From contig NZ_CP121196.1 of the NCBI RefSeq assembly GCF_039994875.1, forward strand, positions 5,766,001 through 5,830,000: a stretch of 64,000 nt of DNA. Direction: 5' to 3'. Below are positions 46,944 through 55,231 of the stretch, piece after piece. Each line of letters starts with the position of its first letter. Position 1 is the stretch's first letter. Source of the stretch: Telmatobacter sp. DSM 110680. GTDB lineage: Bacteria; Acidobacteriota; Terriglobia; Terriglobales; Acidobacteriaceae. The position numbers were made by a program, and so were the translations under genes. A model generated the notes under the pieces. The model was not told the origin of the DNA, searched no databases, and saw only the letters and a program-made list of their open reading frames with translations.

Positions 46944-47020
46944 CGGGGAGTGGCTCAGCCTGGTAGAGCACCTGGTTCGGGACCAGGGGGTCGGAGGTTC
47001 GAATCCTCTCTCCCCGACCA
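46944..47020 (+). tRNA. tRNA-Pro (anticodon CGG)
   Basis: 77 bases including an encoded CCA. Acceptor arms CGGGGAG/CTCCCCG, D-arm GCTC...GAGC, anticodon stem CCTGG/CCAGG with loop TTCGGGA (anticodon CGG), T-arm GGAGG-TTCGAAT-CCTCT. The accessory region begins immediately downstream, so its 3' end is a likely integration site. Confidence 0.95.
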
Positions 47021-47777
47021 TCTAAACAACACACAATAAATTACTTACAAGCACATTTGCAGCGAACCCGTTTCACTAGGTCACCCAAAAAGTCACCCAT
47101 AAGAAGGGTGACCCAGAATCGTATCTTTCAAAAATCAGTCGAACCTCCTTTCTAAAGACACCCCCTGACAACCAACGCTGAACGGCACTTCGATTCAGGA
47201 TACCCATCGGTAGGTATTGACTAGACTGGACATCTTTACCAACTTCCTTCCATGCCAATGTAGAGGCAAGCGAAATACAGAACCCCGATGACACTAGGAA
47301 GCCCTCTCACCTCCACATTCATTGCACGAATTCAATCCGATAAGGAATTTCCAGCTGCACAGAATGATTCTGGGATCTGCGTGTCTGCAACCCAACCTTT
47401 GGCACAAGGGTGCGCCTCCCCAATTCGAGATCAGCCCATCATTCTGTATGACGAGCCTCCTCACCACTGGCCAGCATATTGATTTTGTTTGGAAGAAGCG
47501 CGGACCTGAGTTTCGGTTACCGCTCTGAATTCCGCGGGTGAAGGGCGCACTTGCAGATGAAAGAAGCTGCTACAATCGGCGAAGGTCCTCTGTTGCTAGG
47601 AGGTTATTGCCTTGAATGTTTTGACGGTAGTTTTGCAAGTGATCAATCTCGTAACCGCCCTCGCCCGTCTCTGCTCTTGGATCAAGGAGCTTATAGAAAA
47701 AAATATCAAGGTTCTGGTATCGCCATATCAGACGACGGTCGTATATAGCTGATTTTAAGTACATTGCGTGACGTCCG
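47021..47777. other. Degraded DNA next to the tRNA
   Basis: About 760 bases without an intact gene. It holds the integrase relic listed next and, on the minus strand near 47590-47660, a frame resembling part of an HNH-type nuclease (GEGGYEIDHLQNY) that lacks the rest of the domain. Confidence 0.5.
47048..47123 (-). pseudogene. Relic of an integrase C-terminus beside tRNA-Pro
   Basis: On the minus strand one frame reads FWVTLLMGDFLGDLVKRVR followed by CKCACK and a stop, ending about 28 bases from the tRNA. Such a basic, Cys-containing end is one I associate with tyrosine integrases sitting against their tRNA site. Upstream the frame is closed within about 25 codons, so only the tail is left. 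A palindrome GGTCACCC...GGGTGACC (47081-47113) overlaps it. Confidence 0.4.
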
Positions 47778-48350
47778 ATGAAAAATCCAGCCGATACAGG
47801 TTCTGACCCTGAATACAAAAAGCGCGCGCATCTACACGTGCTCCGAATTCAGAACGACGAAGAAGAACAAGCCGAGGTTCGCAGGGCGGGACGAAAAGCC
47901 GGCAAATTGACACATACCCTCAGGCAGAATCTGCGCAAGTGTAATCCGTTACAGCTCAAAGCAGCGAAAAAGGAATGTGATCGGTTGATCGTGTTCCATA
48001 AATGTCCTCCCAGTCCCTCAGACTGTCGCAAGGGATTTACCGAGGATGTCTTGGTTTCGATCCCGGTGAAGGATAAGAGGTATCAGCTCGAAATCCGACG
48101 CGCCATCAAGCGAAACGCGAAGACAATGAACATGACAATCTACTTCAATGGCCCCTATCTCTACTCCTATTCCCGGGACGGGCAGTACATCAAGGGGGAT
48201 TACATCGGCAAGAAAGAGGACTGGAGAAGGAAGAAAGTGCCCCGCAAGGTCCAAGCGGCGGCACTTCCATTTACCACCGAGAGCGTTGTGAGGGAGCGCG
48301 TCCATAAGATTGAATCTGAATACAGTTCTGGAGAGCGGACGCTAGGCTGA
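47778..48350 (+). CDS. Basic hypothetical protein, 190 aa
   Basis: A strongly basic protein (many Lys and Arg) with a helical first half (LRIQNDEEEQAEVRRAGRKA, NLRKCNPLQLKAAKKECDRL) and a second half with YFNGPYLYSYSRDGQYIKGD. No signal or membrane helix. Not recognised; the ribosome site is weak (GTCCG before ATG 47778). It opens the accessory region and is 90 bases before the HEPN-type gene. Confidence 0.5.
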   Translation: MKNPADTGSDPEYKKRAHLHVLRIQNDEEEQAEVRRAGRKAGKLTHTLRQNLRKCNPLQLKAAKKECDRLIVFHKCPPSPSDCRKGFTEDVLVSIPVKDKRYQLEIRRAIKRNAKTMNMTIYFNGPYLYSYSRDGQYIKGDYIGKKEDWRRKKVPRKVQAAALPFTTESVVRERVHKIESEYSSGERTLG

Positions 48351-48440
48351 TCCGGCAGTGGCTAGTATCGACCTTCACAGCGAACGCATTTTGCTGTTCA
48401 GCCGAAAAATCACCTATAAGAACGCGACCAAGTTACACTG

Positions 48441-49811
48441 TTGTTCAAATCCAATTCCCTTCTCGGGCCAACCGTGATTACAGATTTGAACGAACTCATA
48501 CTGCTCTGCCGCTCTGAATCCGCCCGTTCATACATTTCCGAAGCTGTTAGTTGCTACAACGGGAGAGCATATCGCTCGGCGATCATTGCAACATGGATCG
48601 CGGTTCTATTCGACTTCATTCACAAACTACGCGAACTTGAGATGGCGGGTGATAACGCGGCTCGCCAGAAGCTCGCCACCTTCGATGCCGCAAGAAATAC
48701 AAGCGATTTGAGGGCATCGCTTGAGTTCGAACGGAACCTTGTGGATTCCGCCCGAGATGATTTTCAGTTCATTTCTCCGATCGAAGCAATCGACATCCAG
48801 CGTCTGTTCGATGATCGGAATAGGTGTGCACACTCTTCAATGGTTTCCCCTGATGAGCCGTATATGCCCTCAGCTGAATTGGCGCGCACGCATATTTACT
48901 CGGCGGTCACAATTTTGCTACAACATCCTCCAGCCCAAGGGAGATCGGCTCTTGACCGCATCTGGGCCGATATCGGTTCAGAGTTCTTCCCTAAAGATAC
49001 AGAGGAGGCGCTCAGATTTCTCAGAGACGGCCCTCTTGGAAGAGCACGCAAACCTGTCGTTCGGGACGTGATAATCGGGTTAACAAAGGACGTTCTCAAG
49101 GAGCGAAGGAAGCAGGCCGAGAGGGCGCGCCAGATTGCTGCATTGAGGGCAGTTTTCCTCCTATATCCGCAGGATGCACGAGATGTCATCGCTGAAAAAT
49201 TGTCACCTATTTTCGATGCTGTCTCGGATCAGAACTTTGATCTGGCAATTCGATACATCTCCAACGTCCAGCAGGCGTGGGAACACATCGGTATACCAGC
49301 CCAATTGAAGGCAGTCAATTACGTCCAAAACGGTCCGACTGAAACGTCTTACAGGTACCTGCCGCATGCTTTGGACGTACATGCACTCCGTGAATTGGCC
49401 TTATCGCGAATACAAGAAGTGGATGATGATACATTTGCAAAACTAATCAAGGCGAGGCCCGCGTCAGCTTTTATCCCACGAGCAATACTCCTCTGGTCAG
49501 AGTCACGTGGATGGCGGACCGCGGAGGCCAGACTCGAGCAACTCATTATTCCTCTATCCTCATTGTTTTCGAGCGCTGAGATTAACAAAATTGCAGAGGC
49601 CTTCTCTGCCAATGATCAAATAACTTACGCATCTGGTACCACAGACGGCCTGTTGGAAGTTCTCCAAGGTATGCAAAATCCAGATAGCGCCAAGGTCGAG
49701 TGGAAAAAGATATACGATGTTCTAAATACCCACAATTACTATGCGGACGGTCGAGGTTCCGATCTGCGGGAAGCGTTAGAAACCCGATTCGGTTTCAGCG
49801 GTCCAAGTTGA
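48441..49811 (+). CDS. Helical protein with a HEPN-like N-terminal domain
   Basis: A 456-residue, mostly helical protein. The N-terminal 140 residues contain YISEAVSCYNGRAYRSAIIA and later FDDRNRCAHSSMVSP, which fits the HEPN signature R-x4-H (RNRCAH) of RNases found in toxin and defence systems. The rest (about 150-456) is a helical array of unknown type. The start is uncertain: TTG 48441 or GTG 48474. Location in an accessory island supports a defence role, but that is inference. Confidence 0.6.
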   Translation: MFKSNSLLGPTVITDLNELILLCRSESARSYISEAVSCYNGRAYRSAIIATWIAVLFDFIHKLRELEMAGDNAARQKLATFDAARNTSDLRASLEFERNLVDSARDDFQFISPIEAIDIQRLFDDRNRCAHSSMVSPDEPYMPSAELARTHIYSAVTILLQHPPAQGRSALDRIWADIGSEFFPKDTEEALRFLRDGPLGRARKPVVRDVIIGLTKDVLKERRKQAERARQIAALRAVFLLYPQDARDVIAEKLSPIFDAVSDQNFDLAIRYISNVQQAWEHIGIPAQLKAVNYVQNGPTETSYRYLPHALDVHALRELALSRIQEVDDDTFAKLIKARPASAFIPRAILLWSESRGWRTAEARLEQLIIPLSSLFSSAEINKIAEAFSANDQITYASGTTDGLLEVLQGMQNPDSAKVEWKKIYDVLNTHNYYADGRGSDLREALETRFGFSGPS

Positions 49812-49884
49812 CGTTGAGGAATCACAACTCGGACGCTCTTGTGTTTTCCTCGCTCCAATTTGACGCCGGAAGAGGCATTCAACC

Positions 49885-51303
49885 CTAGTCATCTTCAACC
49901 ACAGCAAACAGCTGTTCAGGGAATGCATCCGCCTTCGCTTTTGGTGCCTCACCATCTAGCTTCGCCTTTAGGCGCATGGCCTCGCTCTCTCTGTATTGCT
50001 TTGCTTCTGGTGTATCTACAAACTCAACATCAAGTCCTTGAGACCGCGCAAACTGAGATATCTCATCGAGCGTCACTCTAAAGTATTCCTTGCGCGGATT
50101 AACGAGATTCAGACGACGATCGGCGAACTTCGTGTGAAGTGCCGTTTCGAGGCCCGGAGCATCGTTGGAGAAGATCATTGCATGTATGTCAAAGCCGAAC
50201 GGAACGGCAGCACCACTCAATTCCTGAATACGGTCATCTGGCTCCAATCTTCGCGTCATGCCAACCTTGAATACATTCTCACCAAATGAGCCAACGTTCG
50301 AAATGACGTAGACATGACCCATTCTCGTGAGTTGCGACATCGAAACCGCTCGATCTTGCTTCGACTGCGCATCGGCCATTCGCTTCTCAAGGACCTGAAT
50401 CTCGATCTGAATTGCTTCGAGGTGTTCGCCAGTTGCGGTTTGAAGTGCTTCATGGGCAGCAGCAATGGCTTTCTCGGCCTTTGCCTTCTCAATCGCCGCC
50501 TCTCGTTGAGCCCGCTCGAAGTCCTTTTGAGCGCGTTCTTCTTCGCGCATTCTTTCTCGGTCCTCGCGAGCTTTTTCTTTCTCTTCCTGCTTCTTCATTT
50601 CATACTCGTGCGTAAGCCGAAGCTCAGCAAGGCACAATTTGAGATAGGGATCAGAAAGCCGGGTTTTAACGACCTCTCCAAGCAAATTCATCGCGTCGAA
50701 TGATTTTTGAATTCTCTCGATCATTCGTGTGGCATTGTTCCAGCTGACTCTTGCAACTGCGGCATCGCATTCGCCATTGAAGGCTCTCAACATAATTTTA
50801 ACTTGCTTCTTAATCATTCGCTTCCCTTCAGCGAGATTGTTATTCACAGTCCAACCTGATGGGTAGATTGCCGCCTTATCGTTCTTAATGCATTCTTTTT
50901 TCTGCTCGTAGACCTTCTGCAGTTCATCCTTGTATTTCTCTGAGGTTTCGAAAGAGTATTCAGGCCTATATAGACCGAACGACATGTCGTCCGAGGTCGA
51001 CTGGAGAAGAGATACTTCTAGCTGAAGCCGGTCGTACGTCTCTTTAGCCTTGTTGTAGGCAACGGTGAGGTCGGCAGCCTTGGCTTTAGCTTTACTGACT
51101 GCCACGACAGCGGCACCTTTAGCATCTTCGATTTCTCTCGCGCTGCTTGCCTTGATTTCTTCAGTGTGCTGTCTAACGCGTTCTGCTTCTTCTTCCAACG
51201 ATAGTACGGGCCTGAAACGATTGACGATGGCTCGATATTTCAATCCGAAGAAGATTGCAGCTGAAGCCGAACATACGGCAACACAAATGAGCAAGACTTG
51301 CAT
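49885..51303 (-). CDS. DUF4041 protein with coiled coil and GIY-YIG-like (T5orf172) domain
   Basis: A 472-residue protein. It begins with one membrane helix (VLLICVAVCSASAAIFFGL), then a helical DUF4041-type domain, a long charged coiled coil (about 215-300: EMKKQEEKEKAREDRERMRE), and a T5orf172/MUG113 nuclease-like domain (about 320-410) with GHVYVISNVGSFGENVFKVG, MTRRLEPDDRIQEL and DAPGLETALHTKFADRRLNL. Related proteins occur in phages and defence islands. ATG 51303 follows AAAGGCA; the TTG further upstream is not needed. It stands convergent to the HEPN-type gene. Confidence 0.78.
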   Translation of the reverse strand: MQVLLICVAVCSASAAIFFGLKYRAIVNRFRPVLSLEEEAERVRQHTEEIKASSAREIEDAKGAAVVAVSKAKAKAADLTVAYNKAKETYDRLQLEVSLLQSTSDDMSFGLYRPEYSFETSEKYKDELQKVYEQKKECIKNDKAAIYPSGWTVNNNLAEGKRMIKKQVKIMLRAFNGECDAAVARVSWNNATRMIERIQKSFDAMNLLGEVVKTRLSDPYLKLCLAELRLTHEYEMKKQEEKEKAREDRERMREEERAQKDFERAQREAAIEKAKAEKAIAAAHEALQTATGEHLEAIQIEIQVLEKRMADAQSKQDRAVSMSQLTRMGHVYVISNVGSFGENVFKVGMTRRLEPDDRIQELSGAAVPFGFDIHAMIFSNDAPGLETALHTKFADRRLNLVNPRKEYFRVTLDEISQFARSQGLDVEFVDTPEAKQYRESEAMRLKAKLDGEAPKAKADAFPEQLFAVVEDD

Positions 51304-51555
51304 GGAATTGCCTTTCAAACTTGTCTTTATAAGTGCCTTAATTCTATTCCGATATGTCTCCCCGCGCAGATACGAGCGGAACTAGGGTAATGAAGTGCAC
51401 CTCTTCAAAGCCAGTTCGACGTTGCTGAACGCCATCCTCGAAATCCTTCGCTTATTGAAAAGGCAATTGACTCACTGCTCTCGTGTGTTCTGCATCACCA
51501 TGCGACCACAAGGTTGCATTGACGGGAATGGACCTAGTGCCTAACTATTTCTTTC

Positions 51556-52410
51556 ATGGAAAGAACATTCTTAAAAATCGCTCGCTACGCTCTTGTTGTT
51601 GTCATTGCACTTGCGCTTTTGGTTACGGTTCTCTCGGCAGCATATGGAGGCATGCAATTTTGGCCAGCTAGCCAGTCGCGCGATACAAAGATTTCGATTG
51701 CCCTTAAGGACGTAATGCCACACAAAGAAGCCGAGGCTAGGTCCTCCGCTGCATCGCCAAATCGATCAGAGATCGGAGCCGACGCGGCGGTCAGCGGGAA
51801 ATGCTTATCCATATCGTCGGGACTGAACAGACTCTCGGCGCAGATTGGCTGGGACACGAAGGAACAACAAGCTTACAACCCAGACACATTGGCTGTTGAT
51901 ACCAAGACTGTCGTCGAGTACGGGTCCACGCTGAACACCCAGAAATTCTGTTCATTTACTGGAAAATTCATTAAAGAACAAAACGAAAAACTCGCTCCGT
52001 ACATCAAGGGAATCAATTTGACGGATAGTTATTACGATTCGCTTCAGGCCGTGCTCACTGAGACGTTACAGAATGCAGATAGTGTCCGTTCGCTACCAAC
52101 GGGCGATCCAAACAAGTACTATTTCGTGTCCTTCATTACCGCCTTCAACGACAAGTACGCGAAGTCCATTGATGACTTGAGGGATGCAGCAATTCAACGA
52201 GAGTCCGATTACGCCGCTGCGAAAGTCAAGGGCGCTGCGTTTCTTTATATTGCAGGGTCGGCGTTCGCGTTTTTCTTTGCGTGTTGCCTGATCTTGGTTT
52301 TCATACGAATAGAGGTCAACACAAGAGAGTTGGTGGAAGCTGTCCGAGCATCGCAGGGTCAACTGACATCAATTCCATTGAGCGCACCTGATGAAACAGT
52401 ATCCGTTTAA
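51556..52410 (+). CDS. Hypothetical protein with two membrane helices
   Basis: A 284-residue protein: helix near 12-32 (ALVVVIALALLVTVLSAAYG), an external domain of about 195 residues with two Cys, and a second helix near 232-252 (FLYIAGSAFAFFFACCLILV), then a short cytoplasmic tail. The hairpin layout resembles sensor or receptor-like proteins. No family recognised. Confidence 0.65.
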   Translation: MERTFLKIARYALVVVIALALLVTVLSAAYGGMQFWPASQSRDTKISIALKDVMPHKEAEARSSAASPNRSEIGADAAVSGKCLSISSGLNRLSAQIGWDTKEQQAYNPDTLAVDTKTVVEYGSTLNTQKFCSFTGKFIKEQNEKLAPYIKGINLTDSYYDSLQAVLTETLQNADSVRSLPTGDPNKYYFVSFITAFNDKYAKSIDDLRDAAIQRESDYAAAKVKGAAFLYIAGSAFAFFFACCLILVFIRIEVNTRELVEAVRASQGQLTSIPLSAPDETVSV

Positions 52411-52611
52411 AACTCTGTCCTCCTTCCGCACGCCCAAGCGTCTCAAAGCTTGGGCGGCCTCACTTTCACTTGCCACCTTGCCGCAAACCGTAGCGGCATA
52501 CTCTCCAATATGGTTCTTGGCATCCACCGCTGTAATCGTTTCAGCAATCGCTGGCGAAATGGGTACGGGCAGCAGCGCCATCAAGGTGCTTAAAACGTGA
52601 AACTGTTTCAT
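52369..52611 (-). pseudogene. Truncated exported OB-fold-like protein
   Basis: Begins with a signal peptide and then ETITAVDAKNHIGEYAATVC followed by GKVAS. That is the start of a small exported OB-fold-like family in which a domain of 70 further residues normally follows; here the sequence diverges after residue 50 and stops at 80. GAGGGAAC precedes the ATG. It overlaps the end of the convergent membrane-protein gene by 42 bases, so it is probably a fragment left by recombination. Confidence 0.45.
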
Positions 52612-52632
52612 TTGTTCCCTCGTGCAATCGGA

Positions 52633-52848
52633 TCAGAACAGGTCGATATCTGAATAGCTGAAGCCTTTTTCGCTCAGGGCTTGCAGTCTCTCTGCATACC
52701 GCGCTTCTCCCGCTTCTAGTGTAGGATGAATCTCAGTTTCGGGCTCATCCCACACTACTTGTCCACACTCTTCATGCCATTGGGCATGGGCTTCACGCAA
52801 GATGACTGACCGTCCCCCTCTCGTCTGAATCATCCAAACGCAATTCAT
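52633..52848 (-). CDS. Small acidic hypothetical protein, 71 aa
   Basis: Begins MNCVWMIQTRGGRSVILREA after AGGAG at ideal spacing (5 bases). Acidic and helical (EIHPTLEAGEARYAERLQAL), ending FSYSDIDLF. No family recognised; typical of small phage or island genes. Longer frames through 53074 lack a comparable ribosome site. Confidence 0.6.
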   Translation of the reverse strand: MNCVWMIQTRGGRSVILREAHAQWHEECGQVVWDEPETEIHPTLEAGEARYAERLQALSEKGFSYSDIDLF

Positions 52849-53116
52849 AGAACTCCTGATCGCGCATTGGGGCCTTTGAATCATCAGTTCTGGCGAGGAT
52901 TTCCTGCGTATCAAGAATGATGCGGCACGGGAACCGAAAGCACAAATCCCGAGAATTGGGCTGAAGTAGCCAAGATGGGTTTGCTGTCAGCAAACAACTT
53001 GCGATTGATGCAACACTTTTAGCAAACTTGATTTCATGCTTCCAACGCACTTCATGGCTAACCGTTGCTGGCACGATACCAGCAGGTTAAGCGGCTCTGG
53101 ACAGCCGCTGCCATGC

Positions 53117-53443
53117 TTATCTATTGATTGTTGTTAGATTCGACGCGATTGTGTTGGTCTGACGCTCAAGCTCATCAAGGTCGTCCTTGTCAGCATTGAT
53201 GATGCTCAGGTTTCCCGTGATGGTGTTGGAGGTCTCATACAACGCATCAAGGTCGTTGCAGTCGTTGTTAATCACCTGAAAGTTGCCAACGATGGCGTTA
53301 GTAGTTTGGAACAAGTCATCGATGTCAGTTTCGCTTTCCTCGATGGCCTTCAGGTTGACGACAATGCGGTCAGTGAGTTCAGCAAACTTCTCTGCATCTG
53401 CGAGGGATGTGATGCCATACTGCTCCGGTACAAAGCGCTTCAT
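53117..53443 (-). CDS. Small protein of tandem 23-24-residue repeats
   Basis: A 108-residue protein. After MKRFVPEQYGITSLADAEKF the rest consists of about four units with the pattern D-D-L-x3-T-N-x-I-x2-N-x3-I-N-x-D (for example LFQTTNAIVGNFQVINND, LYETSNTITGNLSIINAD, LERQTNTIASNLTTINR). This suits a regular helical or trimeric coiled-coil assembly. GAGGAG precedes the ATG at 53443. No family recognised. It lies just downstream of the integrase gene in the same direction. Confidence 0.68.
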   Translation of the reverse strand: MKRFVPEQYGITSLADAEKFAELTDRIVVNLKAIEESETDIDDLFQTTNAIVGNFQVINNDCNDLDALYETSNTITGNLSIINADKDDLDELERQTNTIASNLTTINR

Positions 53444-53529
53444 ATTATTCTCCTCTGTGGGTTGTGGGGCGTCAACCGCCCGGTAAGTTGATTTGGGGAT
53501 TCTTCCCCGTCCTATGAGCTTTTTCGGGT

Positions 53530-54711
53530 TCATTTCCCCCAAATCAAATTCGATATCCCTTCTACTGCGGCGGCCCTCTGTTCCCACCATGTTCCCGTGT
53601 AGATGTTTTGTGTCACGTCCACAGTCGAATGCCCCATGTTGTCACGGGTCACTTCAGGGCTTGCACCAGTTCTCATTGAAAGGCTGGAATGCAAGCGCCT
53701 CAGGTCATGGAACGTGCAGTGTGGAAGATTTAGCTTTTCCAGAGTTGGCTTCAGATGACGTTTGAGCAGGTTGCGCCTGTTGAGGGGTGCGCCATTGCCA
53801 GCGCAGAAAACTAAGTCATTTGGCTTGCGGTACTTCGTATTCTTCCAAGCTGCTTCCAAGCACTTCTTTATGGCGGCATTCAATGGAATTTCACGGTCAC
53901 CCGCATCGGTCTTAGTATCGTCGAACTCCCCTTCATAGAAGCGCTCTTGAATCTGAATACGGTCTGGCAAAATCCGTTTCCACCTCAACGCTGCAACTTC
54001 TCCGAAGCGAAGTGAGCCGTTAATCATGAGGGTGGCAATTGCATTCGTTGGAGAAGGCAGAGCTTCCAGCACCTTCCGAATATCAGCCGGGGTCATTAGG
54101 CTGCGCTGCCGCCTTATCAATCGAGGCAGACGAACCCCAACCACAGGATTTTCCTTAAGCAGCCCCCAGCGCTTGCCTTCGTTGAGAACAACCCGAAAGC
54201 AGCCGTGCAGATTACGAATGGTCTTTGGTGCAAGGTTCGTTTGTGCATTGACGAAATCCTGCACGGCAACACGCCTGATCCGATTCAGCCTTGTGTCGCC
54301 AAATTTGGGTATCAGATAGGTGTCCAAATAGAAGTCATAGTTCATGCGGGTCGAATTCTTCAGATGGCAAGAAATCTTCTCCCTGTACATCTTTGCCAGC
54401 GACGAGAACGTATCGCCATCGTTGGAGCAGAGCTGTGGTGAATTGTTCCGTTCATTCACCTGTTCCATGAACTCATCGGCACGCTTCTGGGCTTCCCTTT
54501 TGGTGGGAACGTACTTTTTCGACCATTTCTTGCCGCGCTTCGTGCGGGGCGTGGTTGTGTAGTCCCAGTAATCAATCCTCCACTTGTCCCCGAAATCCTT
54601 GACCGTCACGTCTTGATATCTTTCCCTCACCAAAACCCTCCGTGGCTTAACGTCCGGACAGATACCAGTAAGGTCGAGATATTTCAAGCTGCTTGCCATC
54701 GGTGCGTTCAT
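53530..54711 (-). CDS. Tyrosine integrase
   Basis: A 393-residue phage-type integrase. The N-terminal DNA-arm domain (DYTTTPRTKRGKKWSKKYVP) is followed by a core-binding SAM-like domain (about 100-195) and the catalytic domain with Arg235 (NGSLRFGEVAALRW), a Lys near 267, His335 and Arg338 (FHDLRRLHSS), His361 (NMGHSTVDVT) and Tyr371 (IYTG). All catalytic residues are present. ATG 54711 follows GGGGAGCAG and overlaps the stop of the upstream excisionase (ATGA), so the two are translated together. Confidence 0.9.
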   Translation of the reverse strand: MNAPMASSLKYLDLTGICPDVKPRRVLVRERYQDVTVKDFGDKWRIDYWDYTTTPRTKRGKKWSKKYVPTKREAQKRADEFMEQVNERNNSPQLCSNDGDTFSSLAKMYREKISCHLKNSTRMNYDFYLDTYLIPKFGDTRLNRIRRVAVQDFVNAQTNLAPKTIRNLHGCFRVVLNEGKRWGLLKENPVVGVRLPRLIRRQRSLMTPADIRKVLEALPSPTNAIATLMINGSLRFGEVAALRWKRILPDRIQIQERFYEGEFDDTKTDAGDREIPLNAAIKKCLEAAWKNTKYRKPNDLVFCAGNGAPLNRRNLLKRHLKPTLEKLNLPHCTFHDLRRLHSSLSMRTGASPEVTRDNMGHSTVDVTQNIYTGTWWEQRAAAVEGISNLIWGK

Positions 54712-54932
54712 GAATTCTGCTCCCCGATGGCACGCAAGAACGACCGCAATTGGCCGCAACGGCAACGGACGTAACGCCCGATGTTGAACAGTGGCAAAAC
54801 AGCTTTGTGCTGGTATACCCAACTGGCGGGGACACGGAGGAGGAATGCAATCTCCGGTGGCGTGAGGATGAAATCGCACGAGCCGTCACCGGTGCACTCG
54901 TGCTGAATCAGAATCGATGCGTCTTTCGACAT
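54708..54932 (-). CDS. Excisionase-like helix-turn-helix protein
   Basis: A 74-residue protein with a winged-helix-type segment, LTPPEIAFLLRVPASWVYQH, and a recognition tail GRYVRCRCGQLRSFL, as in excisionases of the MerR-like fold. Its stop overlaps the integrase start by ATGA. The frame is open to 55145 and a second, partial HTH-like stretch (MKETANYLSMSQSQI) sits at that end, so a longer form is possible. Confidence 0.68.
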   Translation of the reverse strand: MSKDASILIQHECTGDGSCDFILTPPEIAFLLRVPASWVYQHKAVLPLFNIGRYVRCRCGQLRSFLRAIGEQNS

Positions 54933-55231
54933 GGAAGCCCTATCAAACCAGCCCGTATTCTCCAGCCCGAGCCAGGCCGACGTTCGGGGCTTCCGATGGG
55001 CGTGATTCCGTACCGTTTCAAAGGTCGAACGAGGGCCGGAGCAATTTTGGATGGGATTGATATGAAGGCTGAAGAACAGAATCTGCGATTGGCTCATGGA
55101 TAGGTAGTTCGCTGTCTCTTTCATGTTCAAAAGGCGGTTTTCCATCCCCAGCTATGCGTGAAAAGCAATTTCTCCTCTCAATTCTGTAAACCTGCTTGCG
55201 GAAAAGTTGCCAAAGGTAGAAACTTGGGAGC

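Noticed and set aside
47570..47818. Possible HNH nuclease on the minus strand (GEGGYEIDHLQNY)
   Set aside because: Only a fragment of the domain is present and the second half of the HNH motif is missing; kept as possible relic only.
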